DNA of 64,000 bases from Drosophila miranda (taxonomy: Eukaryota > Arthropoda > Insecta > Diptera > Drosophilidae), in assembly GCF_003369915.1 (NCBI RefSeq), contig NC_046675.1, positions 24,366,001-24,430,000 of the forward strand, given 5' to 3'. The position numbers and the translations under genes were made by a program. Positions within the stretch are counted from its first letter, which is position 1. The number at the start of each line of letters is the position of its first letter. Shown here piece after piece: positions 45,991-58,036 of the stretch. Below the pieces are notes generated by a model that saw nothing but the letters and a program-made list of their open reading frames with translations, did not search any database and had not been told where the DNA came from.

Positions 45991-48900
45991 ACTATATACC
46001 GATGAAAAACACAATCTTAGCTCACCTAACCCGCCTCTATTTGAAAAGGCGACCAACTTGGGTTAAACCACGGAAAATCCAGTACAAACCCAAACCAAAA
46101 ATGTAAAAATAAGTTTATATGGACATATTATAAGTGGTGTATACCAGTCCGTCCTGGGTCAGTAAAACTGACCAATATGGCATGAAGGCAGAAACGACCA
46201 CGGACAGAATGTTTGGATGTGTCGTGTTAATATTCCCCAATAGTTGAGGCATATTCACCCTTAGCGACACTCTTGTCTCTAGTTTTCAACTATTCAACCA
46301 AACATTCAGGGCTGGGCCAAAGTTCACTTTTCGCCAAAAAACATTCTGAATCTGTTTCAGCTCCTGAATATGAAAATCACGTACATTTTCCGTTGGGTTC
46401 ACCTTTTCAATGGTTGGGAAATGCAGTTCCAATCACCACCATAAGTCGATCAAAGTAGAGTATATAAGTACATCATTTAAAAGTATGGAATAAGACTCAT
46501 TGTTCAAAGAAAGCGAAAAAGAGTGCATTAACCGATTTGAAAAGAGCCAATAACCGTTTCGAAGGAAGCAGCTCGGCCATCGATACTATCGACTGGATAA
46601 TCGATGGAGCTGCGCGCCAAAGTCGAATTGTGTGAAAGTGAATGAGAGTCAAGTGATTTAGAGTGGGAAACACTTCCTGCGACTGTGCAGACACGTGTGA
46701 TTGCGCATGGCATGGATGTCGGCGATCTGCGGCAGACGCTGCAGCTCCGCGGAACGACGACGTTGACAGTGATCCGGATCGCAGAGTGTTCAGCCTAAAA
46801 CGCGGTAATGTTGATCTCCTGCAAGATGTGCATGGAAACAAGGGGTTTCCTGTAGAGAGGAAACAGGAGATTAAACATGGGTCCAGAGGATCGCCATACT
46901 CGTTGCTAACTTGTCCTAAGTTGGCCAAGAGGCTGACCTTTGTGCCATTTGCCAGCGAACGCTTGATGCAGTGAACTCTTCTTTCGATCTGGAAGAAATT
47001 AAAAAAGGATAAGGGGCGCTCAGCATCTTGGTAATCCTTACCTAGTAAATATAATGCGCGATCGGATATTCTTGACGGACAGCGGGCAGCCTTTCGTATT
47101 TTAAAATGTTCATTGGCGTGAATTAAACTAACAAAATATCAAAAATTTAATTATTCAATCAGCTTTAATAGTGTCATATCAGCCAGATTTGAACAGTGTC
47201 ATATCAGTCAGCTTTATTAGTTTCATAGCTTCTGACCCTTAAGTCAGTGCTAACACTGAAGGCGCCAATTTGAGACGCCAATTCGGCAATAAATAAACAA
47301 TCGTATCTCACATTTTGTTAGATTTTTTAGATTCGCATATCAACTACCTGGAACTGAAAGGCTTTATTCCAGAACACTCGTATAACTTTGTACTGTGGAT
47401 TGTTATTGGATCTCATAATATTTGTTTTTGTCACTTCAATTTCGGTCGCCCTCCCCCTCATGTTCTCGCCGATGCGGACGGAGACGGATCCCGTAGATAA
47501 GATATAATATATGAGTGCCGTTCAGAAATAGCACCCGTACACCCTACACTCCACCCATCGCCCGAGCAAACGCAAGCCCCGACCGGAAACGGGAAATGGA
47601 AACGCAATGCAATATTATCTTTTGTCGCCTGTTTCTGATGCTATTCTTAATCCCTGTCCGTCCCTTCAGCGAATCGGATTCGTTGTGTCTGGCGCTGAAG
47701 ACACTGGTGCATGGCCTTGAGAACAGTGCAGTTTTCTCGCTTACATCAATTCAACGTTCGCCAAGTGCTCCTAGTAGCTGCACCTGCTGGCTCTCCTTTA
47801 GGTACGCCTACCCATTGCTCCTTTTTTCGTCTCTCTTGGTATTTCCATCCCCACGCTCCCTGTTTCTCCGTCGCAACTGCACACATGGCATGGTTGCAAC
47901 ATGCTCAGATGCAGAGGCAGATGCTGGCGTAAGTAAGTTCGAGTGGCTGTACCTAATTGGCACTGCTGCACATTCATATTTATTAATAATTTTCCGGCAC
48001 TTCTGTTTGCTTTGACCGCCAGGCTTGGAGGTCGCAGCCTTTGTCACTTAACCCTCGTGCCTCCAAAGAGTGGCACGGCCAGTGCAGTGGTAGTTCTAAT
48101 TAATGTAATGCTCCATCAACGTGTTTCCTAATTGAACTCATTTGCCGCCGTTCCACATAATAAACGCCACGCCACTCTTTTGGTCATACTCGTAGACGGA
48201 CAAGCCAAGTATGGTGTTCTTAGCTTTAATTACAGTTACAGCCGCCCGTCACAAAGCTTTGGGCACACACGCACTCGCTGGACAATGCCGTTGATTAATG
48301 GCTTATGACAGATATTTGAGTTTGGGCTTGGACAGAGCCAAGCAGAGGGATTACGCAAGCGGATTTACTCTGTTCTGTCCGGTTCTCTGCAAAGATACTC
48401 GTACAATTCGTTCCCTCAAACATTTTAAACCCTTTTACAAAGCGTAACCCCTGCGTAACCAGAAGTTAAGTTCCTTTCCTTCCTTACCATCGATCCTCAC
48501 TACGGTGGCAGAGGCATTTTTGCAAAGTATCTCAACTCTGTTCTGCGTGTAAACAATGACTAATTGATAAGTGCAATCGGCTGATAAACTCTTATTTCAA
48601 GTAACATTTCTCTCACTCACTCTCTCTCTCTCTCTCTCTATCTTTCTCTCAGCACTTCTTAGAAGCCCGCCCACAACCAACAAAAAAGAGGAACGACTGT
48701 GCGCTTACTTATCAGACCTACAGCATACAGTTCGCTCCCGCTCTGGCCAGCTGATAAAGCGAAAGAAAGCCCCCAGAGGCAGGCAGTCAGGCAGGCCAGA
48801 GCCAGAGCTAGAGAGCCGAGCCGAGCCACTGAAGCAACTGGTTCTCTCTATTTGTGGCGTCGTATCCGTCAGATACAAAAACGGCTGCCTCTCAGATGGC

Positions 48901-50664
48901 TTGCGACTGCACGAGTGATCGGTTGTGTTGTGGTTTTGTGTACGTTGATTTTTCCGCTCTCGTTCGCGCCGCTGTTTGTACGCCTAATCTGCAGCTCCTC
49001 CGCCCGTTGGCTGCGATCAGTTCGGACGTCATCGCCAGACGTGTCGCTCGATTGATTATTGCAAAAAGAAAAGCTTCGAGTACGTCGTATCTAAAAGTAC
49101 GTGTCTGTGCAAAGTTATACGCATGTGAAATCAAGTTCACTTTAGATGCAGCTTGGCCAAAAACAAAGTTTACATCATTCGATATTCGAAATCAACAGCC
49201 TTCGACCTTGCGTGCTTTTGTGTGCTGTTCTGTGCTCTTTGTGCTCTCTGTGCCTGTGTGGCTATAATATTGTGGCTATATTTTGTGTAAACATTGTTAG
49301 CATAGATCAGTGGAATCAGTGGATGTGGATCCGTGGGAAGACGAGCTCCTCAAAACTGGCAGGGCCAGCGCCCGTGCCCGCTCCCGAGAGGCTTTCGTGA
49401 TCGTTTCTTTATCACCTGAGTCACTTTGTATGGCGCTCACGTCACAGCCAGCCCCCCCAACGCCCCCGCCTCTGTCTGGTCTGGTCTGTGCAGCTCTGGA
49501 ATGTCTCTCTCTTCTCCGCTCTTCGCTCTCCCCTGCCGACTGTCTCTCTCGCTCACTAGATCTGTGCGCCTTTATGGGTTCGTCCGTTACCATTTTTAGT
49601 TAACAAACAATTATATGGTTACACACAGCCATTTAGAGGCCATTGCAGGAAACAAAATACGTGCCTCCACACCCCCTACTCCACCAGGTTCGACCCCCAC
49701 CCCCCACTCCCCACTTCAACAGGCCCATCCGCAGAGACACATCAAATCAGTAATCAATTTATTCCGACCTATGGCACAATAAATACTCCGTATTAACCTC
49801 AATTAATTTAGCTAATTGAGAGCGCGTGCCCTCGCAATCTGCCATTTGACTCTGTTCTGAATGCGTCGTTCTCTATGGTTCTCGCCTTCGACCAGGTAAC
49901 AGTAACGGCAACAGTACGGTAACCATAGCCGTAGTTCTAGTTATCGCCGTTGCTTTTTCAAGTCCAATTCCCTATATATGCACACTCACACCCATACGGA
50001 TCTATTATCTTATCTAATCAGTTTATTAAATACGAAAACACAGCGAGAAACCATAAAAGAACCCACACACACACAATTCCTCATTTATTTTTGCGAAAAA
50101 AGAGGAAGACCGCTCCGCTACCACAGCTAAACTTTTGTGCACAAGTAGGGGTAGAGATTGGGTGGATAGCTTTGGAGCACCAATAAAATCTAGTTTTAGA
50201 AGTGCAGATTGTGCTTGGCCTAATGAAAGCACTTCAGACTTTCTCCTGAATTCCTGGGATTATCCTCAGCTATTTAGCTTCTAAAGAATAGTTTCTCCTG
50301 TCTCTCATACGTCAAATATGACTACTCTTATTCTCAGTTAATCCAAGAAAGATAAGTTAAAATTAGAAAAATTGTGATATTGAGTAATCCCGGTTGGAGA
50401 TTATGGAGTTGTGAGTAATATATTGACTAGCTCGCTGTTGGAAAACTGTTTATTTATGGATGCTGTATATGGGAAAGGGGAACGGAACGAGAGTCTAGCA
50501 GCTGAATGATGCACCCATTTACTGAGACTCACAAGCAGGGCGCTGATAAGGCGCAGTCCACAAAGGACTGAAGTGAACCGAGCTGAACCAGACTGGCAAT
50601 TGCACATGAGTCTGCTCTATAGTGGACATTAAGTGTCGTTTAAGTCAAATAAAAGCTTCAAGAC

Positions 50665-50700
50665 CTCCCTCCTCCTCCTCCTCCTCCTCCTCCTCCTCCC
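50665..50700 (+). repeat. (CTC)n microsatellite
   Basis: Uninterrupted CCT/CTC trinucleotide run followed by a short (CAT)n. Confidence 0.9.
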
Positions 50701-53302
50701 CATCATCATGTGCAATGTCAGTGGTCTGGCCAACGAAAGACTGCAGCTAGAGTGTGAAATGTTGCAAGTGTTCCAAGAACACTCCAACAACAACAAATAC
50801 GTAACTTGATATGTAAAGTAAAGTTTACAAGAGGCCAACCCCACAGCAACAACAGCCCAGAGTAGCCCAGAACAGAACAGATAACAAAGCGACGGAGCGG
50901 AGAATATTGTATATGAGTTATAATACACTCCCTCCATACAATACACTCTTTATATTGTATACAAGGGTATTACAAAAAGAGCTCAATTATGTTTAAATAA
51001 TTTATTATGAGTATTAATTACAATGCAAGCCGGAGCGGCTTCCCGGCTTGATAAACAGTTTCCGTTTATTTTCGGCTCTATGGGAGATATGTATGTGGTA
51101 TGGTACTCGGATTATTTATAGGGCGTATGGAAATTCTCTGCAGGAGTTTAACTTGCACTTTCCATCCCTTGCCGTTGGCTGTTCTCACACCTGTTCTCTT
51201 ATCCCCAAGCTATCCGAAACAGTATTGGGAATGTTCCACTCATTCAGAAGTTTTCGGCGGTATTGCTTAATCAGCTGGTTGTATAAATAGCAAAGCATAT
51301 GTATGCCTGGTAGCATTGGGACTTAATTATTTGCACGCTCTTGTAGTCACTAAAACAGCTCCCAAAAAGCTGTTCTGTTTGTTTATAATAATTTAAAATG
51401 CGTCCAAAAAAAGAGCCAAATAGAAGAGGCTAGGTTTGCTGTTTATTTAGTTTCGTTCCTGCTCTCGGCCCCAAGTTTGTTGTTTTGTGATTTTTGGTAG
51501 TGCTGCGGCCTCTACCTAATGGCTAATTGTTCGGACGCAGTTTGTTTAGATTTTTGAGCGAAAAAAACCTGTTTCTATTTGTGGATCGCTGTTGCTATTT
51601 TTCAGGCACGAACTCGTCCGATTTACTGTTGGTAACGTCATTCAATCAAACTTAAGCACATTAGTGCATATTTGGGTTCAAATTTCCATCAATCGAAAAT
51701 ATATCAAACTTTATCGTTCATTGAAATATATTTTCCAAAAGCTAATGCAATAGAAACACAGCACTTAACCTTAACTGCAAATGAAGATCCCCCTCCATCA
51801 ATGATTAGACTTAATTGTGCGGACCCCGAGTATCAAAGTGCTCCCAGTCAAAGTTCAGACTCTGTAGATCGCGTGCCAATAAAGCATAAAGCAAGAGTAC
51901 AACCCAATTAACCCCAAGTTTGCAAAGCACAGAAAATGGATCTGAATAACTAAGTTTACTTATATACATATATCTTCCCCGACACTGATCAACCGATCGG
52001 TTTGATTGCTAGAAAGAGTGCTTAAGGTGATTTTTCAGGGTATTGTAGCTGTGGGTGCTTCTTTCCAAAGTTTTCGGATCGAATGGGCTAAAGTTCAAAT
52101 GAAATCATTCGGGTCGAACGGTAACATGTTGATGAATGTCACAACGGAACCGGTTCGGTTCTGTTGTTTTCCTCTTTGTTGTATCAGCTGTGATGCGGCA
52201 GGCTGCTGGCTTTCATGTGTGGGCTGGTCTTCCACCTTTCCGTGGGATGAGTCACTACTACAATCTGAGGAACAGCAAGGCAAGTGTGGTCTAGGCCTTC
52301 TATTAGAAGCTCCACATTGAGTGTGTGTAATTATATTCGGTTTGCATTGTCCGAGATTCCATCCCAGTGACAGGGATGAGTCATATACCTACAAGATAAA
52401 TAATTCCCGGAATTCCGATGAGTTTTCTGCGTACGGAGAGACCGCAAGATTCCCCAAGCCCAAGCCCAGGTTCAGGCCCCGGCCCAGCCCCTAGTGACAG
52501 CCTGGAGTGCATACATACGATATGTAAATTGGCCTCAAAAGTCTTTTGATTTCGGTGTTATTTATACGGAGTATCTGTTTTGTTTTGTTTGGAGGCTGGT
52601 GGGGAAATCTAGTTTATGTTTTGGGTCAACTGGAAACGGAAAAAACCAGTTTTAATTAAAAAGAAAAATTTATGAAACGAATGTTGGTTGTTTGCTTGTT
52701 AGTGGTAGTGTTTTTGTGGCTTGACAGATGGTGAAAGTCTATTAGTTTTAGCTGTGCTTTTATTTAATTGTTATATAAGCCCGAACCACCATAAAAGTGA
52801 ACCTATTTCCATTGTGGAATCACCATTCGCAGAATCAATTGCGGCTGATAGAATTGGAATCCAGACCAGACCTCGATTGTCGTCGTAAAAGCTCAAATTG
52901 CTGTCCCATTCTGGCCTTCGCTACATTTTTTGTCGTTGTGTGGCCTTTTTTTAGCTGTGCTGTCGATTAGATTAGAACAATTTTGAAGTTCAAGTGTCTG
53001 TGGCGGTACCGAGAACTCTGCTACCATCAAGCAACCATCGGCCTTAGAAATGGAAAGAGTTGTATGTATGGATGATGTATGGGGCAGGGCCAGAGATTTC
53101 CGGTTGCCACAGCCGCAGGATGAAAGCCGTGCACGCGGGTGTGGGTGTGTCAAGATAAACAAGCAGAATCAACATCTGCCACCAAATGGTGCAATATCGC
53201 AGACAGAACTGTCAAGCAAGCAACAGCAACAGCAACGAAGCAACCCGCCTGACGCCTTTATTTTGCTTTCTTTGCAGTTTCTCAACAAAGACTTAATCCG
53301 GA

Positions 53303-53970
53303 ATGACGTCGACGATGTCGAAGAGTCCGCGCCCTCTGAAAATTACTATCGTGGGCGATGGCATGGTCGGTAAAACCTGCATGCTGATAACCTACACCCA
53401 AAACGAATTTCCCGAGGAGTATATTCCAACAGTGTTCGATAACCATGCCTGCAACATCTCAGTGGATGATCGGGAGTACAACCTAACGCTGTGGGACACG
53501 GCTGGGCAGGAGGACTACGAGAGACTTCGGCCGTTAAGCTATCCAAATGTGAGTTGTGGCTGTGGCTGTGGCTTCGGCTGCGTCGTAGGTGTTATGCAAT
53601 TAAGCGGGGCTAATCAATTTCGTTTCGTTTCGGGCTCTCACAGACGAACTGTTTCCTGTTGTGCTATTCGATCAGCAGTCGCACCTCTTTCGAGAACATC
53701 AAGAGCAAATGGTGGCCAGAGATTCGTCATTTCTCAAACAACGTGCCGGTGGTGCTGGTCGGCACTAAGCTGGACTTGCGCATACGGGACTCGGAGAAAT
53801 TTGTCACCACACAGGAGGCGAAACGATTGCGTAAGGAGATCCATGCCTCCAACCTGGTCGAGTGCTCCGCCAAGAAGAAACAGAACTTGCAGCAGGTGTT
53901 CGAGGAGGCTGTCCGCGCCGTCGAAAAGAAGCCAAGGTCGTCACCCAAGCCATCCTGTACATTACTGTGA
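53303..53970 (+). CDS. RhoL: RhoL, Rho-family GTPase
   Basis: Two exons (53303-53548, 53644-53970) encode 190 residues. A 5'-UTR acceptor (CTTTGCAG) ends at 53277. The motifs are GDGMVGKT (P-loop), YIPTVFDN (switch I of Rho proteins), [18 protein letters not shown] (switch II), TKLD with the Rho insert helix around [20 protein letters not shown], and ECSAK. The tail [11 protein letters not shown] is basic and ends in the CAAX box CTLL, where Leu predicts geranylgeranylation. It is nearest to Rac/Cdc42-type proteins. In D. melanogaster RhoL acts in ovary development and in haemocyte differentiation and tissue invasion. The poly(A) signal is probably the AATAAA at 54293-54298. A second ATG five codons in (MSKSPRP) is an alternative start. 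Confidence 0.94.
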
Positions 53971-54424
53971 ACTAAGTGTATGCTTAATGTTTAATATTGT
54001 TATTATACGTAATGTATTATGTAACTAATTTGTCTGACTCTTTGTGCTTCGTTTTCCAAACTCTATGTAGAAAATGTACCGTTAAGTTCATATTATTTAA
54101 GTGCTTGCTGTGTAAAAACAATCCATTTTCCGTGCGACCAAAGTGCATTTCTGTGTAAGAAAAACAAAATCAAAATCAAAACAAAAACAATATAAAATCA
54201 AAAACCAATATATACATATATATACCATAAAATATAAATAATTGAATTTAAATGCATATGAAATGCAAACAAAATCGTTATTGTACATATTCAATAAAAA
54301 CCTAGTCATTAAAATCAGTTATTGGGTTCTAGTTTTCAAAAAGTCCCGCCAATCGAAATAGTTTCGCTGCCAGTCAGTCTTTTGTGTTTTTTCTTTCCTG
54401 CCCTGGAAAATCGTACGATAGTAT

Positions 54425-54432
54425 TATCGATA
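54425..54432. promoter_or_regulatory. DRE (TATCGATA) between RhoL and Syx18
   Basis: Perfect TATCGATA about 1.1 kb upstream of the Syx18 ATG. It is further from its repeat copy than at the other two sites. Confidence 0.4.
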
Positions 54433-55189
54433 TTTGTGTATATATTGGGGACCTCCGCGAATGTACGTTTTGATGTACAAAAGAGATAGAAAACAAAAAT
54501 TTTAACTGTTTTAGGCGATTCGATAGAATCCAATTTTAGTTTTAACGCGGAAATAGCTGAACGCCAAACCGAAGACCCTGGGATCTAATCAAGATATTTC
54601 GTTTGTGACATGTATGAACTGGCACTTCTATGCATGGTTAGTGGTGTTATTAAAACATTATTTCAGACACAATCTAATAAAAGGGAGTCCCTTGTGGAAA
54701 ATAGAAAACGGACAGAGATCGATTAACCAATTACACTCCACGAAAATTATGAGACTTGAAGAATTTTAGCGTAAGTGAAAGATATTTTGGAAATTTTGTT
54801 AGTAGGGAACGACAAATGATGAATCTGCAAGGGAAATTTAGACAACTTAGACGTGTGAATGCAATATACCTGAAGACAAAAAGCCGATTTCATTTCCAAA
54901 GTATATTATGCAAAAGGCTTGGATTTTACCTTTCTGGGCCGTTTTGTCTGTTGCCATACCCCTTTTTCATCCCATTATGTACCAAATTTGTTGTTACTGT
55001 GTAATTGCAGCAAATGTAATCATAAAAAAGTAGAAACAACAATAATTTACGGAATCTCTCTCAATCGTACATCCGTGCATAATTTTTTCTAATGGATTGC
55101 ATTTAAGTCCATTTCGCTTATTCACTTTCAAGCAATTCGACTTTGGCGCGCAGTTCTAGCGAACACTATTTACGTTTAATGCTTTGACG

Positions 55190-55452
55190 TTTTTTGTTTA
55201 AACCTTATTTTGGACAAAATCCAGTAAAAGCAAGTATTTGAAATAGACCAGTTAAGTAAAAAATTGATTCATAAATCGTATAAAATTATGTGGGCAGGGC
55301 TAAATGTTCTACATAGCTAATAATATTCGACGGAATATCAAAATCGAGGAATATGTGTAATAGAACTTGAGTTGGTCAGTATATTTACGGTATATTTTTA
55401 AAATGTGACGGTATATTTTGGTATTTGTCTGAGGGTCGGACCGTATATTTTG
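55190..55452 (+). repeat. Promoter-linked dispersed repeat, copy C (upstream of Syx18)
   Basis: The best preserved match to copy A. Shared blocks include CTAAATGTTCTA, ATATTCGACGGAATATCAAA, CGAGGAATATGTGTAATA, ACTTGAGTTGGTCAGTATAT and TTTGTCTGAGGGTCGGACCG. It ends 62 nt before the Syx18 start codon, so its GGTATATTTT elements occupy the core-promoter position. Confidence 0.8.
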
Positions 55453-55514
55453 TCTGTTTACAATTTGCAGTGATGATGTGGAATTTTAAATAAATTAAAA
55501 AGTTAGCAAATAGG

Positions 55515-56755
55515 ATGGACATAACCCAGCACTTTAAGGCGAGTGTCATGGCGGTGCGCCTGCAGCGTAAGACTGAGCTGGCTTCGTCCGGCAAAGGCAA
55601 GCCCACGGCAGGACCATCGAAACCTACTGGGCCCCGGGATGACTTCGCCATTGAGGCCAAAAAGGTGTGCAACAAGATCACAGATCTGCGCAATCTTCTC
55701 ACAGAGAATCGCACTGCCTACATGAGGATTGGCCAGCACTTGAAGAGTGCGGCGCACATGACAGATGCCCAACGCAATTTAATCGATCGGGAATCGGAGA
55801 AATTCGTTGCAGTCTACACGCAGCTTCTGGCCAAGATGCGTATCGAATGGAAGAGTGTGAAGCGGAAGCCCCAGGAGCAGCAGCACATCGAGGCCGTGCT
55901 CGACTTGTTGGTGAGCTATCTGCACGGCGTGGAGCAGATATATCTGGATCAGAAAAAGTACCGTGTCCAGCATGAACTAGAGACATACAGACTGCTCAAG
56001 CTGGCGGCAGACAAAAAGAAGATACCCGTCCGTCCAGCGGGCGGACAAAGTGCTAAGATCGGTAAGCGCCAGCTCAGCAATGGCAGCGCCAAAAGCAATG
56101 AGGCGTCGCCGTCAGACGATGGCGATTGGAACACCGATGGGTGGGGCGAATGGGATGACGACGAAGATGAGAATGTGAATGATGATGATGGACAGCTGGA
56201 GAGCAGTGCACCTCAGTCAACGCGACACAAGTCGCGAACGCGTAAGCACAGCAAGGACAAGCAGGCTGCCCTAAACGACTCTTCGGCCAAGGTGGCACTG
56301 GATGAGGATATTCACAAGTCCGCACAGGAGCTGGGTGACGAGGAGGATTCCCTGAGCGCAGAGGATGTACAGCTGTTTGAGGCTGAGAATGTCCACATGT
56401 ATAATTTCCTGCAAGGGCTCTCCGAGGAGGTAGAGCAGATTGGGAAGAATGTGGTGGACATAGCCCAGCTGCAGGATATTTTTACCGAGAAAGTATGTCG
56501 ATTCATTCCACAGAAGATGAATACTCTCTCAGATCTTGTCTAACACTTAATACAATGCACTTTCAGGTCGCCATGCAGCAGCACAACATCGATCGGATCG
56601 TCAGTGCCGTTGTGGGCAGCACGGAGAACGTCAAAGATGCCAACGAGCAGATCCGCCAGGCAACCCAACGAAACGCCTCCGTTCGTGTCTATTTCCTGTT
56701 CTTTTTGATTGTTATGTCGTTCTCCTTGCTGTTCCTGGACTGGTACTACGACTAG
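55515..56755 (+). CDS. Syx18: Syntaxin 18, ER Qa-SNARE
   Basis: Two exons (55515-56492, 56567-56755) encode 388 residues. The N-terminal syntaxin-18 domain starts MDITQHFKASVMAVRLQRK, as in the human protein (VDITLLFRASVK). A long acidic linker (about residues 195-290) has runs of Asp and Glu. The SNARE helix spans about 295-360 across the intron (IAQLQDIFTEK|VAMQQHNIDRIV), with VVGSTENVKDANEQIRQA matching the family. A C-terminal membrane anchor (VYFLFFLIVMSFSLLFLDWY) inserts it in the ER with a short tail. It acts with Sec20, Use1 and Sec22 in retrograde Golgi-to-ER fusion. The 5'-UTR is very short if transcription starts within repeat copy C. The poly(A) signal is the AATAAA at 56846-56851. 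Confidence 0.94.
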
Positions 56756-57548
56756 TACAGGCCTGAGGAGAGCCGCAGTAAAACACGTTTTATGTAATCG
56801 TTGGATCGTACTAATCGACATAATTCGTTTATTGTATAGTTTATAAATAAAAGGAGAAATTAAAGTGTGATTCAATTGCTTGGTTTCTTCAATGAAACGA
56901 TGTCAAACAACTTGGAATTAAAATAGATTTGAGCTGAAATCGAACTTTTAGGCTTAAGGTTACACGCTTAGGGGTTTAAGTGGGGGTGGCGGGGGTCGTT
57001 TCTTTTATGATCTTTTATACCTAGGTCTTACAGTCTAATGAAGTAATTTGTTCGTTTAATTAGTGGCTTCTCTATATCAAGGAATACGTGGTTCTACTAC
57101 GTGGAAACGTTAACTCAGACTATGCATAAGGCTTATTCCTAGAATGCAGAGTCCGTTTCATTGACCTCGACTGATATTCATTGCATGAACGTCTAAACGT
57201 CTAATTTCTACCTAACTTAACATTTATTTATGTGTTACCTGTGGATTGTTACGGAGTGTTGTGTGTGTTGTCTGTGTGTTTGGGGGAGTGTATTCATGGC
57301 TTAGTCTCTAGGTTTTTTATGTGCAATTATGGATTGCATTCGATGCAGTCTGCTGGTTGGTTGTTGGTTGGTTGGGCTGGTCTGGTCTGGGCTGAAGAAC
57401 TCTTAAGGTTGACTCCAATGGAAGCTATCCGCTAGAGCCACTAAAAGTAGCAATAGTAGTAGGAAGGCGCCGCTGTAACGTGGCTTGGTTGTTGGTAATT
57501 GTAATAAACGCAATTATTGTAAACTAAATAATAATTCGGCCACGTGGG
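56756..57548. other. Convergent 3' region between Syx18 and the ZAD-ZnF gene
   Basis: Holds the Syx18 3' UTR (AATAAA at 56846-56851) and, on the other strand, the probable long 3' UTR of the zinc-finger gene. No coding exon is seen. Confidence 0.5.
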
Positions 57549-57959
57549 TTATGGCGTTGTGGCAATCGAATCTAGGCTAGGAAGACTACGTCCAACCAAA
57601 GCACTGCTCTCCGCCGAATTGGAGATCGGGCAGCATTCGTCTGAATTGATATTGATATTGCTCATCGGGGTCAGCGGTGTCTCCTCCATGATGGGTGTGG
57701 CTGGCTTCTCGCTGGACTTGTCATTGCGGACGATACTGATGCTGGTGGTGGTGCTGCAGTTGGACGACGACTTCAAAGCGGTCTCCTCGTTCAGGAACAC
57801 TCCAAGAGGCAGATGGGAGTTCATGTGAGCTAGTGATTGGAAGTGTAGCAAAAATCAATAAGTGGCTTGTCTATTTCGTCAGCGATTAAATGGTTTATAG
57901 GTGCATCTTAGGGCTAGGCCATGCAGGAAGGCAGTAAAGCATTCTAAGCGTGCCAAGGA

Positions 57960-58036
<77 letters not shown>

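Larger units (their letters stand above)
44891..53277. other. 8.4-kb largely noncoding interval between SARNP and RhoL
   Basis: No supported coding exon. Contents are: DRE and DRE-like sites (44954, 45748); a dispersed repeat (45369-45622); repeat copy B (45776-45990); small hairpin-forming sequence near 46206-46310; a GC-richer block at 46550-46980 that could be decayed coding or leader sequence; an open frame with a hydrophobic start at 47596-48015; a pyrimidine tract near 48612-48652; a GC-rich block at 48660-49600; and a (CTC)n microsatellite at 50665-50700. RhoL has a 5'-UTR acceptor at 53277, so its leader exon(s) and promoter should lie within this interval. Confidence 0.5.
53971..55514. 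other. RhoL 3' UTR, and Syx18 upstream region with repeat copy C
   Basis: RhoL AATAAA is at 54293-54298. A perfect TATCGATA lies at 54425-54432. The stretch 54440-55190 is AT-rich with no coding signal. Repeat copy C at 55190-55452 ends 62 nt before the Syx18 ATG. Confidence 0.55.

Noticed and set aside
49017-49045. Initiator TCAGTT with a downstream AGACGTG as an Inr/DPE promoter for RhoL
   Set aside because: The DPE-like sequence falls at about +19 rather than +28 to +33, so the pair does not meet the spacing rule.
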